Origin: Spirodela intermedia
Taxonomy: Eukaryota; Streptophyta; Magnoliopsida; Alismatales; Araceae
Reading direction: 5' to 3'
DNA length: 64,000 nt
Assembly: GCA_902729315.2 (NCBI GenBank)
Contig: LR746272.1
Coordinates: forward strand, 11,154,327 to 11,218,326
Made by a program: the position numbers and the translations under genes. Of the stretch, positions 10,241 through 22,700 are shown piece by piece. The stretch's first letter is position 1, and each line of letters begins with the position of its first letter. The notes under the pieces were generated by a model. It ran no database searches. It saw nothing but the letters and a program-made list of their open reading frames with translations, and was not told the DNA's origin.

Positions 10241-13200
10241 TCAAGAGCTCAGGTACTTTTCCCAGCCTTCCCCTTCTAGCTTCTCAGCCTTTATCAGAAC
10301 AGACTGTTCCATGTCTTCTTGATATTGGCTCAATCTGAAACAGATAGTCGAGGACGTTGCCATAAACACAGATGGGGGGAATATCTTCTATAAAAGGAAA
10401 AGGGGAAGAAAACTCAACCTGTCACAGAGGCTGGAATCTCCCACCGCCAGGATCTTTATGGCCAACAAAGCTGCATTGTATGCGTTTCCTATTGCAACAG
10501 TCGCAACTGGGACACCTTTGGGCATCTGTGGAGTCTCAACAAGGTTAGGAAGTTTGGGCTTCGGGTTTGTACATTCAGAAATAAGATTACAAAATTGAAG
10601 ATATCCCAGGAAAGACATTGAGCATAATAAGCCCAGATGGGAATTTTTCTGGTTGAATTTCTCTATCCAGAAACTATTGCACTAGAAATATAAAATGGTC
10701 TACCGGATAAAATTTCAAGCATTCCATCTAGACAAAGTCAAAGATCTCAGATACAGGGCAAGGCTTCACAAGTCAGCCCCCATATCTCGGCATCCGGGCC
10801 AATTCCACCTAGGCATTCTTAAACTTTATATAGCAAAAACTATACGAAAATATGGAGTTCTAATTTGAATGATGCATAAATGTGATACAAGTACCGAGTT
10901 TCACAACAGACCTGAACAATTGAAAGGAGGGAATCAACTCCATTCATTGCAGCCGTTTTCACAGGAACTCCAATAACTGGTAATGTGGTTAGCGAAGCAA
11001 CCATACCTAAAAAATAAATAAAATTGTCACTAATTTGGCACAAAAAATGGCGAAGGAGAAGCTGAAATCTGAATCCTTGAGGGATCTAAATAACCAGGTA
11101 AATGTGCTGCTCCGCCAGCACCAGCGATGATTGCATGAATTCCTCTATTCTTTGCGGATAAAGCATACGAATACATTCTTTCAGGTGTCCGGTGTGCTGA
11201 AACAATTGTTATCTGAAAAAAGGTGACGAAAAATGAATTGACACCTGAAGTAAAAGTTAAATGGCCCTGGGATCCAAAAATATTAGATCCAAAAGGGCTA
11301 ACCTCAAATGGAACATCAAATGTCTTCAAAACTTCTGCAGCATCCTTCATTATGGGAAGATCAGAATCAGATCCCATTATAATTGCAACACGAGGGTTCC
11401 TTGCATCTACCAATAAGATGATAATACGTTACTACAGATGAACCTACAGCAGCCAATAAGGCATTAGAAATGGCAAAAGCTAGAGAAGGGAAACCTGCAA
11501 CATGATCCCCCAGATTTTCATTGTTCAACATTGAGTTCAAGTGTGACTTCACTGTCCTCGTTGAAGGACCTACAATTGTGATATGGCCCATCTTCCGCTG
11601 TTTCCGCATATCTACAGGGTCGAGACAAACAATACTAATAGGTAAGAGTGTCAATAAACTTCCACCACGAAATAGAATCATGGCAATATTCGCGAAGTTC
11701 CCACCTGGCTTATCATACCAATGAACGGATGCTCCAGGAATGATTAAAGCCCTTGCCATCAGCTGATGTGCCAAAAGGAAACCTGCTTCTCCCTAAATTA
11801 ATATTATTCACATTCGAAATCAACTTAAGCGACGTAGGCAGACATCTTTGGGATTGATGAAAAAAGGAGAAAGTCTGGTGCTAGACAATGCCCATTTTCT
11901 ATATAGTTCACGTAAAAGAGGTTTCATGAGCAAGGAGGCTTGGAGGAAGATTACTTCTTAACCATTATGCTTTAATCTGTTATTCTGTGATTGGATAACT
12001 TCAACATACGATCTCCTTGCCAGCAAAGTTCTAGGTAGAGAACCTAAGAATTGGACGTCTTTTAAGCAACAGAAATTGAAAGGGTCTCACTATCTGTGGA
12101 GAACCCACTACAACGACCAAGACATGAACATACCACATGTGAGTGAGCAGCAATCTCATCTATGACATCAATTTGAAAGCAAGTAGCACATGTTTCATTC
12201 AAGAAGCCTCCTAGTTCAAGATCCTCACACCCACGGTTCAAAGCTGAGGAACAAGTCATGGTTGGACACAAAACTGGAAACACAAAAGTGCTTATGAATC
12301 CAAATTCACGATCTAATAGCTCAAATGGTTTATCTTGCATACCATAAAAAATGAACAGGAATCTATAAATCTGCAACCAGTCATTAGAAATCAACCGCTT
12401 CAAAAATGTTTCAAAAGTCACCTCATCTTCACCCAGTATGTTATACATTATTGCTGCTGGAACTTTCATGGAGGGATCACCAAGTGGAAGACCAATAACA
12501 GCCCGCAAGTGCTGCTCATACTGCGAGGTATAGCATGATTCAATTGTGTGGTGACCACTATTATGAGGTCTAGGTGCTACTTCATTCAGCAGAACCTACA
12601 AGAAAATATGAGAATTTACCATATGTCAGCATCCATCAAACTAAAGAAGCATCTCAAGATCAACATATCATGAAGATGTAAAATATACCTGTCCGTCATT
12701 TGTTAAAAACAACTCAACAGCAAAAACTCCAGCCCCTTCTAGTGAACTGACAGCCTTTTCAGCAACGTCACAAGATCGCTTTCTTATTACGTGAGGTACA
12801 TCAGCAGGTGCTTCCACAATGTGGCAAATGTTATCCCTGACAATACCACAAGCATCTATGAGGATTCTAGGATATCCTGACTGAACACAAGTTACCAAAG
12901 GAGAGTTGACGAAACTCCCATAAAAGGTACAGTAAAAAAATGGGAGCAAACAAAATTACGACTGCAGCATCTTACTTATGTACAGTCTCGACCACAGAAT
13001 AGCACAAAATTGTACCATCTCTTCCTCTTCCAACAATAACAGACAACTCCTAGAGAAAACAACAAAGCATAAGACAAGATTTTCAGAACAAAGACATGTC
13101 TGAGTCAGAAACATGGCACAAATAAATTATAAAATCTAAAAAGTAAGCTTGTGGGATTGAAGCTATGGTGACATTCTCGAAAAATATCTCAAAACCAAGG

Positions 13201-15697
13201 CACAAGCGAAAGTTAATAACAAATAAAAGGATGTGTGAACATTACACATTGATTGGTACAAAAGAATAGGAAAAATAAAAATTCCATGCATAAATGTATC
13301 ACTTTACTTCATGAACAATGCTTATCCAAAAACAATATGTTTCAAACCAAAATTCACCCACTTCCCAGCATGGCAACAATATCGAATCAAAATCATCACT
13401 GAATGATGATTAATCTATCGGATTTGATCTCAATGTGAGCACATATATATGAGCTGTATATTATGAGGCTATAATTAAGGTAATCCATACTAAAGTGATT
13501 TATTAAAGATTAATAAGGAATTATCACATCTCACGTAAGTATTGGGTTAAATATGCATAGCGACTGGGTCATTTTTCAATTTTATGAAGGGTAAAATTGG
13601 AAAAAGACATCAAGAGGTGGTTACTGTTCACTTATAAAAGAGTCATTCTTGAAGTATCCCATCACTTTAGGAGAAAAGGCCATCCGGTTCGGATGACTCT
13701 AGTGTGCTGATCTAAAAGGCCACAACCTCAGGTTTGGATCGAAATGGACTCAGTTATTATGTTCGCTCTAATTTTCGTTATCATTCTCTTGGACTTAACA
13801 CTAGTTCATTCTTTTAATTCTCCATCATAATCAGGCCTGCTAGTTTAAACAAAGCGCCCAAATTTCAAGCAACTTGAATGGAGGTATCTATGCCATAAAA
13901 TGTACAAATCAATGTAAAGAGAGGATGTATAAATATAAGTTATCAAAAATCACAGAAAAAGGAAATATACGAATAGCAGTTATTAAAAAAAAGAGAGGAA
14001 TCAACCTTCACAAATGGTGTCCATTTTTCAACATATAAACCTCGATCATATCCTCCCAATGCTGCAGAGGAAGCAAAGTTAGAAGTTAGGCTTCGTTTAT
14101 ATTTTCTATGATCAAAGAGGGTTGCACAAATAATCACCAAATTCATTACTTAACAAGAAATTAGGATCCGTTTTAGTATCCTCCTAAAGAATGTGAGGAA
14201 AAGTGTGGTACAAAAGAAAATGTTCACTTAACACAATGAGCCAAAACTCGCCATCCCATAACCAATTTTCAAAGATAATAACATAATGGAGGATACTAAA
14301 CATCTTGCCGACATGCAATGAGCGAATGTGAAAACATCTTGCGGTAGAGTCCAAGATCATGCACCTGAAACAGCAGAAGAAATTTCCTCTTTGTTGTAGG
14401 CAACAGCATTCCCACGGCCGTCATAAGCTAGTCGCCTGCTTTTGATCATTAAAGGGTAGCCAAACAGTTTACCAGTTTGTTCTGCCTCCTCCTGGTCATT
14501 TATCTACCACGAAATATTTTGAAAGGAAGGTAAGACACATTGAACACAGTAATTGAACGCGTCCAGATTAAGAAATAGCTGTGACACCTGCATAAAGTCC
14601 GTAACTGGAATTCCATGTTGAGAAAAATGAACCTTTTGTAGGTACTTATCCTGCAAAGAGAAATAAAATGACATAGAAATAAACGATGATGAATTTTAAC
14701 TCTGAAGCTCGTTGAGACAATGCTTAGAACTGATTTATTAATTTACAATGGGTAGCGGATATCTGCATATTAAAAAATGTATACTTACCTGGATCATTCG
14801 TATTGTAGAAGCTTTCGGTTGACAATCTATTCCTTGCTGCTCGAGCTTCTCTAACGTAATAGCATCAACGTGTTCGATTTCAACAGTCACCACTCCACAC
14901 CTATCTATCAAAGAGAAACTCCAACCACAGTACAAACTCGTTGAGAAGGAAGAAGAAAGAAATACGAAAGTCAATCCACCTTTTCGCAAACTCCCGAACA
15001 GTATCGCCATCATCGAAGCTCCCGACAACATGGTGGAAGGCAAGGGCACTCGCAGGGCAGTTCTCGAGAGGATCCAACGTCATTATTTTGATCGCCATTT
15101 TAGAAGCTGCTTGACAGAGCATACGTCCCAACTGTCCTCCTCCCAACACGCCCACGATGGTTTCAGAGATACCATGGACTGGTATCTCGTCCTTTCTACA
15201 AGAAAGAAACAATGAAAAAACGTCGGATTAATCCACTAAACATGACTATGTTCCTCATCCTGCAGTTCTCCCAATGTATGGGACAAGGTAAGTATTTCCC
15301 ACAAGACTTCGAAAAATTCGCTTTGTCCAATATTTACGCACTATCAGAAACCTTAAACGTAGTGAGCGGCAAATGTTTGTTGAAATGCGCGAGCTTAGAG
15401 TCCAGAAAGAAAGCAAACTACTAAATACCCGTCCGGAGAACCGCCTCCATCTCGGAGCTCCGATCGAATGGGAGAGGAACGCGCTGTCATCCTTTTCTTC
15501 AGTAGGAGAGGGATTGCGATGTCCTTGCTGGGAATGAACAAAGAATAAGACCGGGAGGCGGGAACCACTCTGGAACAGACGCCGCCGGTCGGCGAGAGGC
15601 TGCGGTCGTCGGTTCGGAGCGAGCAACCGAGGGCACCACCCGCTGTGCAGCAGCGCAGCAGCATCGTTCGCCCCCTATCGCCTACCCTCTCGGCCAC
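10241..15697 (-). CDS. Phosphoribosylaminoimidazole carboxylase (PurK-PurE fusion)
   Basis: Carboxylates aminoimidazole ribonucleotide to CAIR in de novo purine synthesis. Sixteen exons: 15429-15697, 14980-15195, 14789-14900, 14588-14650, 14365-14503, 14006-14061, 12976-13049, 12689-12836, 12422-12595, 11705-11792, 11495-11611, 11303-11406, 11095-11212, 10912-11006, 10419-10525 and 10241-10334. All join in frame to 657 aa. Residues 1 to about 90 are Arg/Ser-rich and probably a plastid transit peptide; a second Met at residue 12 (15664) is an alternative start. Next come the PurK ATP-grasp region ([35 protein letters not shown]) and, from about residue 486, PurE ([39 protein letters not shown]). 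Domain order is that of plant and yeast ADE2-type enzymes. The 3' end lies in the tandem duplication, but this copy is complete. Confidence 0.95.
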
Positions 15698-16843
15698 TCC
15701 AGTCCTCCCCGCCCCAACTCGCGAACGCTACTTCCAGGCCCCTGCAGAAGAACACCAGCGATGGCGGCTCACTCGACCCTCGTGGGCCCCACTAAATGTG
15801 AGCTCCAATTTCCATAACGCCATCCGTTTCAAGATTACATCTCCGCCGTCCGATTGCTGTTGGTAGGATCCATTCAACGGGTGTCCATCGAACCCCTGGT
15901 ACGTGTGATAGGCCTGTGTGAAGGATTATCTGTGTTTTTCTAATAAAAGGATTTCGGCCCAAAAAAATTGAGTGAGGTCTCACCAAAATTTAGAAAATTA
16001 TATAATATTTGATCACCTATCTGCCCCTCCCCCCTTTGAAGGATTATTTGTATTTTTCTAATAAAAGGATTTCGGCCCAAAATTGAGGAGGCCTCCCTCG
16101 GAAGATTGAGTGGGGTCTACTAGCCCAGATTTAGAATATTATGTAATCTTCAGCTATCTAGGCCCTCGCTTATAATCACATATTTATTTATTTATTAAAA
16201 AATAAGAAGATGCAAGATCATTCTTACCAGTATTTAGTCTTGAGATCCATAGCGTATAATATTTATTTATTAGTTTATTTTATCCGAACTTGGGTCATTT
16301 TAAAATACACGATCGTTGTGCAATTGCACCACCTATAGCCACCTGTTGACTTTCTATAAGCGCTCATAGAAAGACTCGCCCTTGGGGCGACATGTGGCAC
16401 TGTGGTTCGCAGCGCATAATATTTATTTTAATTATCCAAAGTTAGTAAATATTAAGAATATTATTTTATATCTCGAGACTCTCCTGCAGAATGGGTCGTC
16501 GGCGAAGCATTTGCAAATGATTGTGAAACCTTATAAACTTGAGACAACACTAGATTTTGTACATGTTCCGGCGAGATATCAGCGCGACCTGACCCACTCA
16601 CAGTGATGCAGTTATTTATCTACTCAGGACGACGGGGGCGGATGCCTAAGAACCCTAAAAAACCCGGAGGGAAGAGAAAAGGAGACCCAGGGATCCGCTA
16701 AAAACCGGGGAAAGATAGGGAGAGAGAGGCGTCATGGCCTCGTAGGGGGGAGGGAGAGCCGCGTTCTACCCTACAAAAACCCAAGGGATCGCGGGGAAGT
16801 AGTGCGTAGAGGGTTGTGGCAGAAAAACGCCGCCACCGGCGCC
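15698..16843. other. Spacer between carboxylase and DUF1677-C; carboxylase promoter side
   Basis: A GC-rich part next to the carboxylase start, then AT-rich sequence with a 118-bp imperfect direct repeat. A short word, gcataatatttatt or gtataatatttatt, recurs at about 16250 and 16420. No gene supported. Confidence 0.55.
15920..16158. repeat. Imperfect direct repeat, two units of about 118 bp
   Basis: The block starting gaaggattatctgtg at 15920 recurs as gaaggattatttgta at 16038. Shared landmarks include ctaataaaaggatttcgg, a ttgagt..ggtct segment and a tttagaa..tatgtaat-like tail. The second unit has substitutions and a small insertion. It could be a local duplication or part of a degraded element. 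Confidence 0.85.
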
Positions 16844-17365
16844 TCAACGGATGGTGGCGCCGCCGTTCTTCGCCTTGGCTATGGCGGGGAAGCAGCTGGA
16901 ACTGCGGGTCATCCTGGGGTGGGCCTTGTCCCTGGGGCTGGTGGATTTGGACCTGCTGTTGGACCTCTTCAGCATCTCCCTCATCGCCTCCGCCTGGTAC
17001 AGCACCGGATAAGTCCTGCCGAAACTGTTGAACCTGGCGCACACGCTCATGTGGGTGCCCACGGCCTCCTCCCTCCCCACACCCTTCTTCTCCACCTCCT
17101 CCTTCACCGCCTCCGAGCACAGCCCGCATACCCACCTCCCGCAGAACCTGTCGCGCACCCGGCGGATGTATTGAGGCGTGCACTCCTCCGACATGCCGCA
17201 GCACTCGCACTTGGCCTCCACCACCTCGGCGACGGCATCGTCGATCGTCACCTTGCTGAGGTCGAACGACCGGTCGGAGGCCACCCTGTGCAGGCCCTCC
17301 GTGGAGAGCCTTGGGGGCTTGTGGATGGTGTACGACCCCACGAGCGTCTCTCCGGGGGGCGCCAT
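16844..17365 (-). CDS. DUF1677 family protein, third copy (intronless)
   Basis: Single-exon 173-aa protein of unknown function with the DUF1677 core CECCGMSEECTPQYIRRVRD, then GRWVCGLCSEAVKEE and an AMREMLKRSNSRS element near the C-terminus. It shares the signature with the tandem pair at the left but diverges strongly at both ends, so it is an older paralogue rather than part of the 6-kb duplication. A TATA box sits 107 bp upstream at 17472-17479. The gene is very GC-rich, which opens long meaningless frames on the other strand and in other frames. The Cys spacing suggests metal binding, which is inference. Confidence 0.92.
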   Translation of the reverse strand: MAPPGETLVGSYTIHKPPRLSTEGLHRVASDRSFDLSKVTIDDAVAEVVEAKCECCGMSEECTPQYIRRVRDRFCGRWVCGLCSEAVKEEVEKKGVGREEAVGTHMSVCARFNSFGRTYPVLYQAEAMREMLKRSNSRSKSTSPRDKAHPRMTRSSSCFPAIAKAKNGGATIR

Positions 17366-17471
17366 GCTGAGCAGAAGAGAGACTGAAACGGGATAGCTTT
17401 AGGGTAGAAGGAGAGCTTGGAACAGTTTCTGCCGACTGCGCCGGATAGAATCATCGTCCCGCATCCCACCA

Positions 17472-17479
17472 TATTTATA
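17472..17479 (-). promoter_or_regulatory. TATA box of DUF1677-C
   Basis: The minus strand reads TATAAATA, the same octamer as in the tandem DUF1677 genes, about 107 bp before the start codon. Confidence 0.55.
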
Positions 17480-18870
17480 GAATTGAGCAGCCTTGGAACT
17501 ACGCATCTGGACCGCATACCCCTTAAAATCATCAAAAGCCTACGAGAAGCCACATGAAAACACTAGAGTTTCCGTGAAGATAGTAAGGAAAGTTCGTCCG
17601 CCATTAATGGCGACCCAGCAGGATCCTGAACCTTTTCCAGGATTCATCTTGACCACAGGCAACCGTCTTCGTCCTCCACAACCCAACCAAACTAGTGGCG
17701 TGGGGACATGCATGCACACTGGATTGCACTGAAACTGCTTATATCCACGAGATCCGATTTTGTGGACCACACGCATCCGTTGGTCTTCATGTGACGGTCG
17801 ATGTGACTGCCTGAGGCCCTAAGTAAGCTACGTCGTGCAGCATCATTCTTACTCGATCGAGCTCGCCCATCGTGAGGTGAGGATAAGAGTGCGAGGTAGT
17901 TGAGATGGATAAGTACTGTCAGGAGATTTTTTGGGGGTTCTTAATTTTCACCTCCCAGAAAACTCTTAAATTACTGATTCGTTATAGTAGTTTTTGATAT
18001 CTCGTGAAAGTCTCATTCATCATCACTCACTCAAGTTTGAAGAGAACCCATCTCCTCCGCCTCTCCCAGCATCCCCTAATTCGTCCCGAATAGCCTCTAT
18101 ATCTCACTCAAGCGAGGTTCTTCGTCATATTCATTAGTCATATAAGTCACATTGCATTCGGGGAACGTCAAGGGCTTATCAACAAAAAAAACTAGTTGGT
18201 TTCAAGTGGTGTAAAATATTGAAAAACACATGATTTAATGATAATTCGTGAAGTAGTCGGGGAAGAAAAGTTGAAAATTCCTTTTGACTTAGTTAAAAGT
18301 CAAAGATGTGCTGGTTACCACAAGTCTTTTGGGTTTTAATGGTTCTTGTTGGGCTTTCCCGAGCTGCCTTCTTCCTGATCGGGACAGAGCAACATAAGTC
18401 TGGTGATGCCGTCGAATCAATATAAACTACTGCGCCATGAACGATGGCGTATGCTGTTGATTACACGAACAGAGTTTTAAAACTATTAACAAGAAGATCA
18501 ATTTCATTGAGATTATAACCTTGCTCGCGTTCAGTTTTATTCTGTGGTAGTCCGATTTCCATGATCCATATGATGGGCAAACGACTGCACGAATCTGATT
18601 TTTAGTTTTAAATGGCGATAGGAACAGTTCACGTGAGGGACGATTCCGGCCGGTTGTGAGGACTCATGCGGCTGCGGCTGATCAGACGCCAACGTCCTAT
18701 GCATGGCAAATCTGGGGGAACTGTGACACGTCTCTTCTCCAACCATGAGATGATGGGTCGAAAGGAACTCGAGTCACGGGCAGCTTGATCAGTGAGAGGG
18801 AGGCAGAGACGATACTAACTAAATATCCATGACGGAAGTTGAAGAAACAAAGAGAGATGGTGAGGGACAA
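17480..18870. other. Intergenic, no gene seen
   Basis: Non-coding sequence upstream of DUF1677-C. Only short frames without recognisable similarity. Confidence 0.55.
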
Positions 18871-18878
18871 GATAGAAA

Positions 18879-18925
18879 TGTGTGTGTGTGTGTGTGTGTG
18901 TGTCTGAGAGAGAGAGAGAGAGAGA
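18879..18925. repeat. Compound (GT)n-(GA)n microsatellite
   Basis: About 12 GT dinucleotides followed by a short ctga spacer and about 10 GA dinucleotides, directly before the larger tandem array. Confidence 0.95.
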
Positions 18926-18930
18926 AGGAG

Positions 18931-19390
18931 GTTTACACAACTTTGACTGTCAAGAAGCTGAGATGACGGAAAGATGTAGAGGGACATGCGAGGGAGTGCA
19001 CACCAGAGTCAGATGAATGGATAGGGACCCCAGGGGTAGGGGGAGACAAGAGCCACAGCAGGAACGGAGGGAGGACGCGGGAGAGGGAGAGAGAGAGAGA
19101 GAGAGAGAGTTTACATTACTTTGACGGTCAAGAAGCTGAGACAACAGAAAGATGTGGAGGGATGTGCGAGACACAAGCAGACTCAGACGGGTGGATAGGG
19201 ATGCCTGGGGTGGGGGAAGAGCCACGGAAGGAACGGAGGGAGGGAAGACGAGAGAGAGAGAGAGAGAGCCAACTTTGACACTAAAAACTTAGGAGAACAA
19301 AAAACTATCGAAGACATGAGAGGGAATGCCCACACACAGTCATATAGAGAAGTAGGTAAATAGAAAGAAAGATAGACGAAGGGTGGAAGG

Positions 19391-19431
<41 letters not shown>

Positions 19432-19440
19432 AGGGAGGGG
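18931..19440. repeat. Array of ~150-180 bp units, each ending in a GA tract
   Basis: Three diverged units begin with an actttgac word at about 18938, 19116 and 19270 (spacings 178 and 154). Units 1 and 2 share gtcaagaagctgag, aaagatgt and a gatgaatgg/gggtggat word, and end in ggaacggagggagg followed by a (GA)n run. Unit 3 is more diverged and ends in the longest GA run (about 19394-19424). The array probably grew by unequal exchange between the GA tracts. Confidence 0.85.
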
Positions 19441-19719
19441 GAGAGTGTAGAAATGTATATAAATAGAGTAGCACAGCGGAAGAGAAAACATAACAGAGTA
19501 AGAAGCGATAGGTCTAGAAGTATGAAGACGTCGATAAAGTGATGTTCACACACCAGATAGAGTGGTAAGAGGAGAGGGAACCAAAAATAATAAATTCTCA
19601 CAAGAAACATAATGTTCTAGCTGGAGTGAGCATAGGAAGAAAGCAGTAGAAGGACATGAGCCACTAGCCAAGAAAGGAGATGTAAAAAATGGGATACATC
19701 AAGAAGGTGAATGAGGCCT

Positions 19720-22700
19720 CATTTTACAGAGGTTAGTCTCAATAGTCAGAAGACGAAGAAGTTCCTTAGATACAGAAAAGTAGGAGATTCTCTCCTTTAA
19801 CCATAGACTGAAGAAGTTAACCCTACAAGTATCCACCTTTGGCTTGTTTAGAATGGACATCTTCAACCTGCTAGTAATACTTTGAGAAAAAATAATAAAC
19901 TTAAGACAATGTCCAAACTTGATTTGTGTGAGAGACTTTGTCATCATGCCTACATGATTATATTGAGTGCTGATTTTCTTGATAGAAATATCCCCATTAG
20001 AAAATTTATCACACACAAAGTAATATCTCACATCAATGTACTTTGTCTTTTCATAGAACATATGATATTTTCTGAGAAACTTTATGTTCTGACCATCACA
20101 AAAGAAGTTGAAAGTTTAATTTTGTGTGCTTAACTCAATGAAGAAACCCATCAACCAAATGTCATGTTTAATTGGCTCTGTAATGGCCATATATTTGGCA
20201 CGTATCAAAGAGAGTCATAGTGAGCTGTAATGTGTCCTTACATAACATGACACAACCGCCAATGGTGGAGCAACCTTCTTTGCTCTAGATCACCAGCAAA
20301 ATAAGAGTCAACATATCTAATGACTTCATCGTTGATTCTCCCAAAATGCAGGCAAACACATGTTCCACAAATATGTATGAAGATCTATTGGATTGCCTTC
20401 TAATGTCCTTTTCCAAGGTTTTTCATATAGCGGTTCACCACACCAACTACATATGAAAGATCAACATGTGTGTAGATCATAGCATACATTTATGAACCAA
20501 AAAGCAGCAGAATATGATACTATATCAAGATGTAGTACTTGCTCCCTGATCTCTATGGTTTTCTATGCTAAGAATTTTACTTGCTACATCAAGATCTTTC
20601 ATTGTAAACTCTTTGTTGAGTTGATATTTGATCTCCTAAATCTTTATTACATCTTTTGCTACTAACAAAATGCCATCAGTTGAAGTATTCACAATTGTCA
20701 TATTATCTCTAGTTGAAATACAAAATGATAAATAAGATAGTCGAATCTCTTATACCACTGACGAGGGGACTACTTTAACCCATAGAGTGACCTCTTGAGC
20801 TGAAAAACAAGATCTTTCTTTGAATCAACATAGCCTTATGGCTGCCCAATATAGTTCTCCTCCTCAAGTTCTCCATGAAAGAAAGAAGTCTTCATGTCTA
20901 GTTGTTGAAGCTCATTGTCATGTATGACAACTAAGTCAAGAATAGCCATGATAGAACTATGCTTGGCAGTAGGAGAAAACATGTATGTATAATCCACTCC
21001 AGAGATTTGACTTCATGTATGTCATCCTTGCACTTGAATACCTACTTGCAATGAATATATAGTTCTTCTTGAGTGACTCCATCTCCTCATTCATAGCTGC
21101 AATCCACTTGGCTGAATTAGAGTTGATTATCTTTGAATAGTAAGCTAGTTCTTTAAAGTTGGAAACATCTTCAGCCATAGTTACTATAATAGCAACTAAG
21201 TTAGTATCTACATATTGAAGTGGTGGACAAGTTTTCTATATGTCTATCCTTGGCAATCAAATAGAAAGAAATTATGTTGACTAAACATTTTCATCAGGCT
21301 TCGATGAAGATAAGTTTTTTGAATTTGGTCATAGCTCTACCTCAATACTTGATTTTTTTTATTTTTGCTAACTGGTAAGATCTTCTTAGCTTGTAGAAGG
21401 ACCCACTACATGGTAAATTTATTAACGACAACATCTCTAATATAATGTTCTTGTGCTTAGGACATCACAACTTATAACCTTTGACATTGAGTTTAAAGTC
21501 AAGAAAAACATACTGGAGCAATCTAGGCTCTAGCTTGTCATTGTTGATGTGAGCATAACCATGACAATCAAAAACGTTTGACGTCAAAAATTCATAGAAG
21601 ATCCAAACCATACCTCATACAAGGTATTTTTTCTCAATAGCAACTGAATGAAACCGTTGACAATGTAACACACTAACATAGTAACCTCAGCCTAAACTAC
21701 TTATGTGAGACACATTGGAAGCCATGCAATGTACCTTCTCTACCAAAGTTTATGCACTCTATAATGTCATTTTTCTACATTGTGTGATGAACAGTCAAAT
21801 GTCATTGAATTCCTTGAAACTTATAGATGACATTATAGTTATTTGAGCAGAATTCTAGGCTATTATCTATCTTCAAATATTTTACCAATTTCCATGTCTG
21901 CTTCTCCACCTTGATGTTTCACTGCTTGAAGTAATGGAAAGTTTCATATTTGTGATTCAAGAAGTAAACTTATACTTTCTTTCAGAAATCGTCAATAAGG
22001 GTCAACATTTATTGGTGTCCACCAAGAGAAGGGACATTAGATGGCCACCAAAGGTTTGAATGGACGAAGTCAATGGTCCTCTTCCTGCTGTTGATGCCTC
22101 TTGCAAAGTTGACCGTGTTCACAGAAGTCGAGCTTTGTGGTACATTACCTGCACAGCAAGTCTTGTCAACTTAGCTCAATAATACCATGCTTGCTATGTG
22201 GCCAAGTTGTAGGTGCCATAACTAAATGATTTTTTGGGTTGACAGTGATGATCAAGCCACAACAGTAACACCGGTGGCTATGCTGCCATCTAGAATTACA
22301 TACTTTTGATGACCCTTCATGACGACAAAAGCACATTTGCTAATCTTCAATACTCCACCTTCACTAGTGTACATGTAGTCCGTCAAATCAAGAGTATTGA
22401 GTGATATGAGGTTTTGTTTGATGCCCATAGCATGCCTCATATTGTCAAAAGTCCAAACAATGTCATTAAACATCTGCATATTCATGGTGACAATGGCAAT
22501 GGTCTTGCAAGGAGCATTGTTTCTCACAAAGACAACGCTAAGAGGAGACGAGGGTGTAGAACGATAAATTGTCATGATTTGGGCATATGTGGATTGTGCA
22601 CATCGGATCAAGAATCTGCTCTTCAAATGATTTTGAACCATCGTCAGAGATTGTCAATAACTCACTACTATTGTGAGCATGTACAACGTTGGCTTCAGCT

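Larger units (their letters stand above)
4401..10455. repeat. Tandem duplication, complete unit of about 6055 bp
   Basis: If the event was a simple head-to-tail duplication, the unit starts right after the copy-1 right border (4400/4401) and ends at 10455, inside exon 15 of the purine carboxylase gene. It holds an LRR receptor-kinase fragment, an unrecognised block, a DUF1677 gene and the last exon plus part of the second-last exon of the carboxylase gene. The counterpart of 4401-6006 would lie left of the window. The right border is seen directly; the left border is inferred. Confidence 0.85.

Noticed and set aside
16698-17386. Long frames on both strands over the DUF1677-C gene
   Set aside because: Low-complexity Gly/Arg/His-rich shadows of GC-rich third positions; only the 173-aa minus-strand frame has family motifs.
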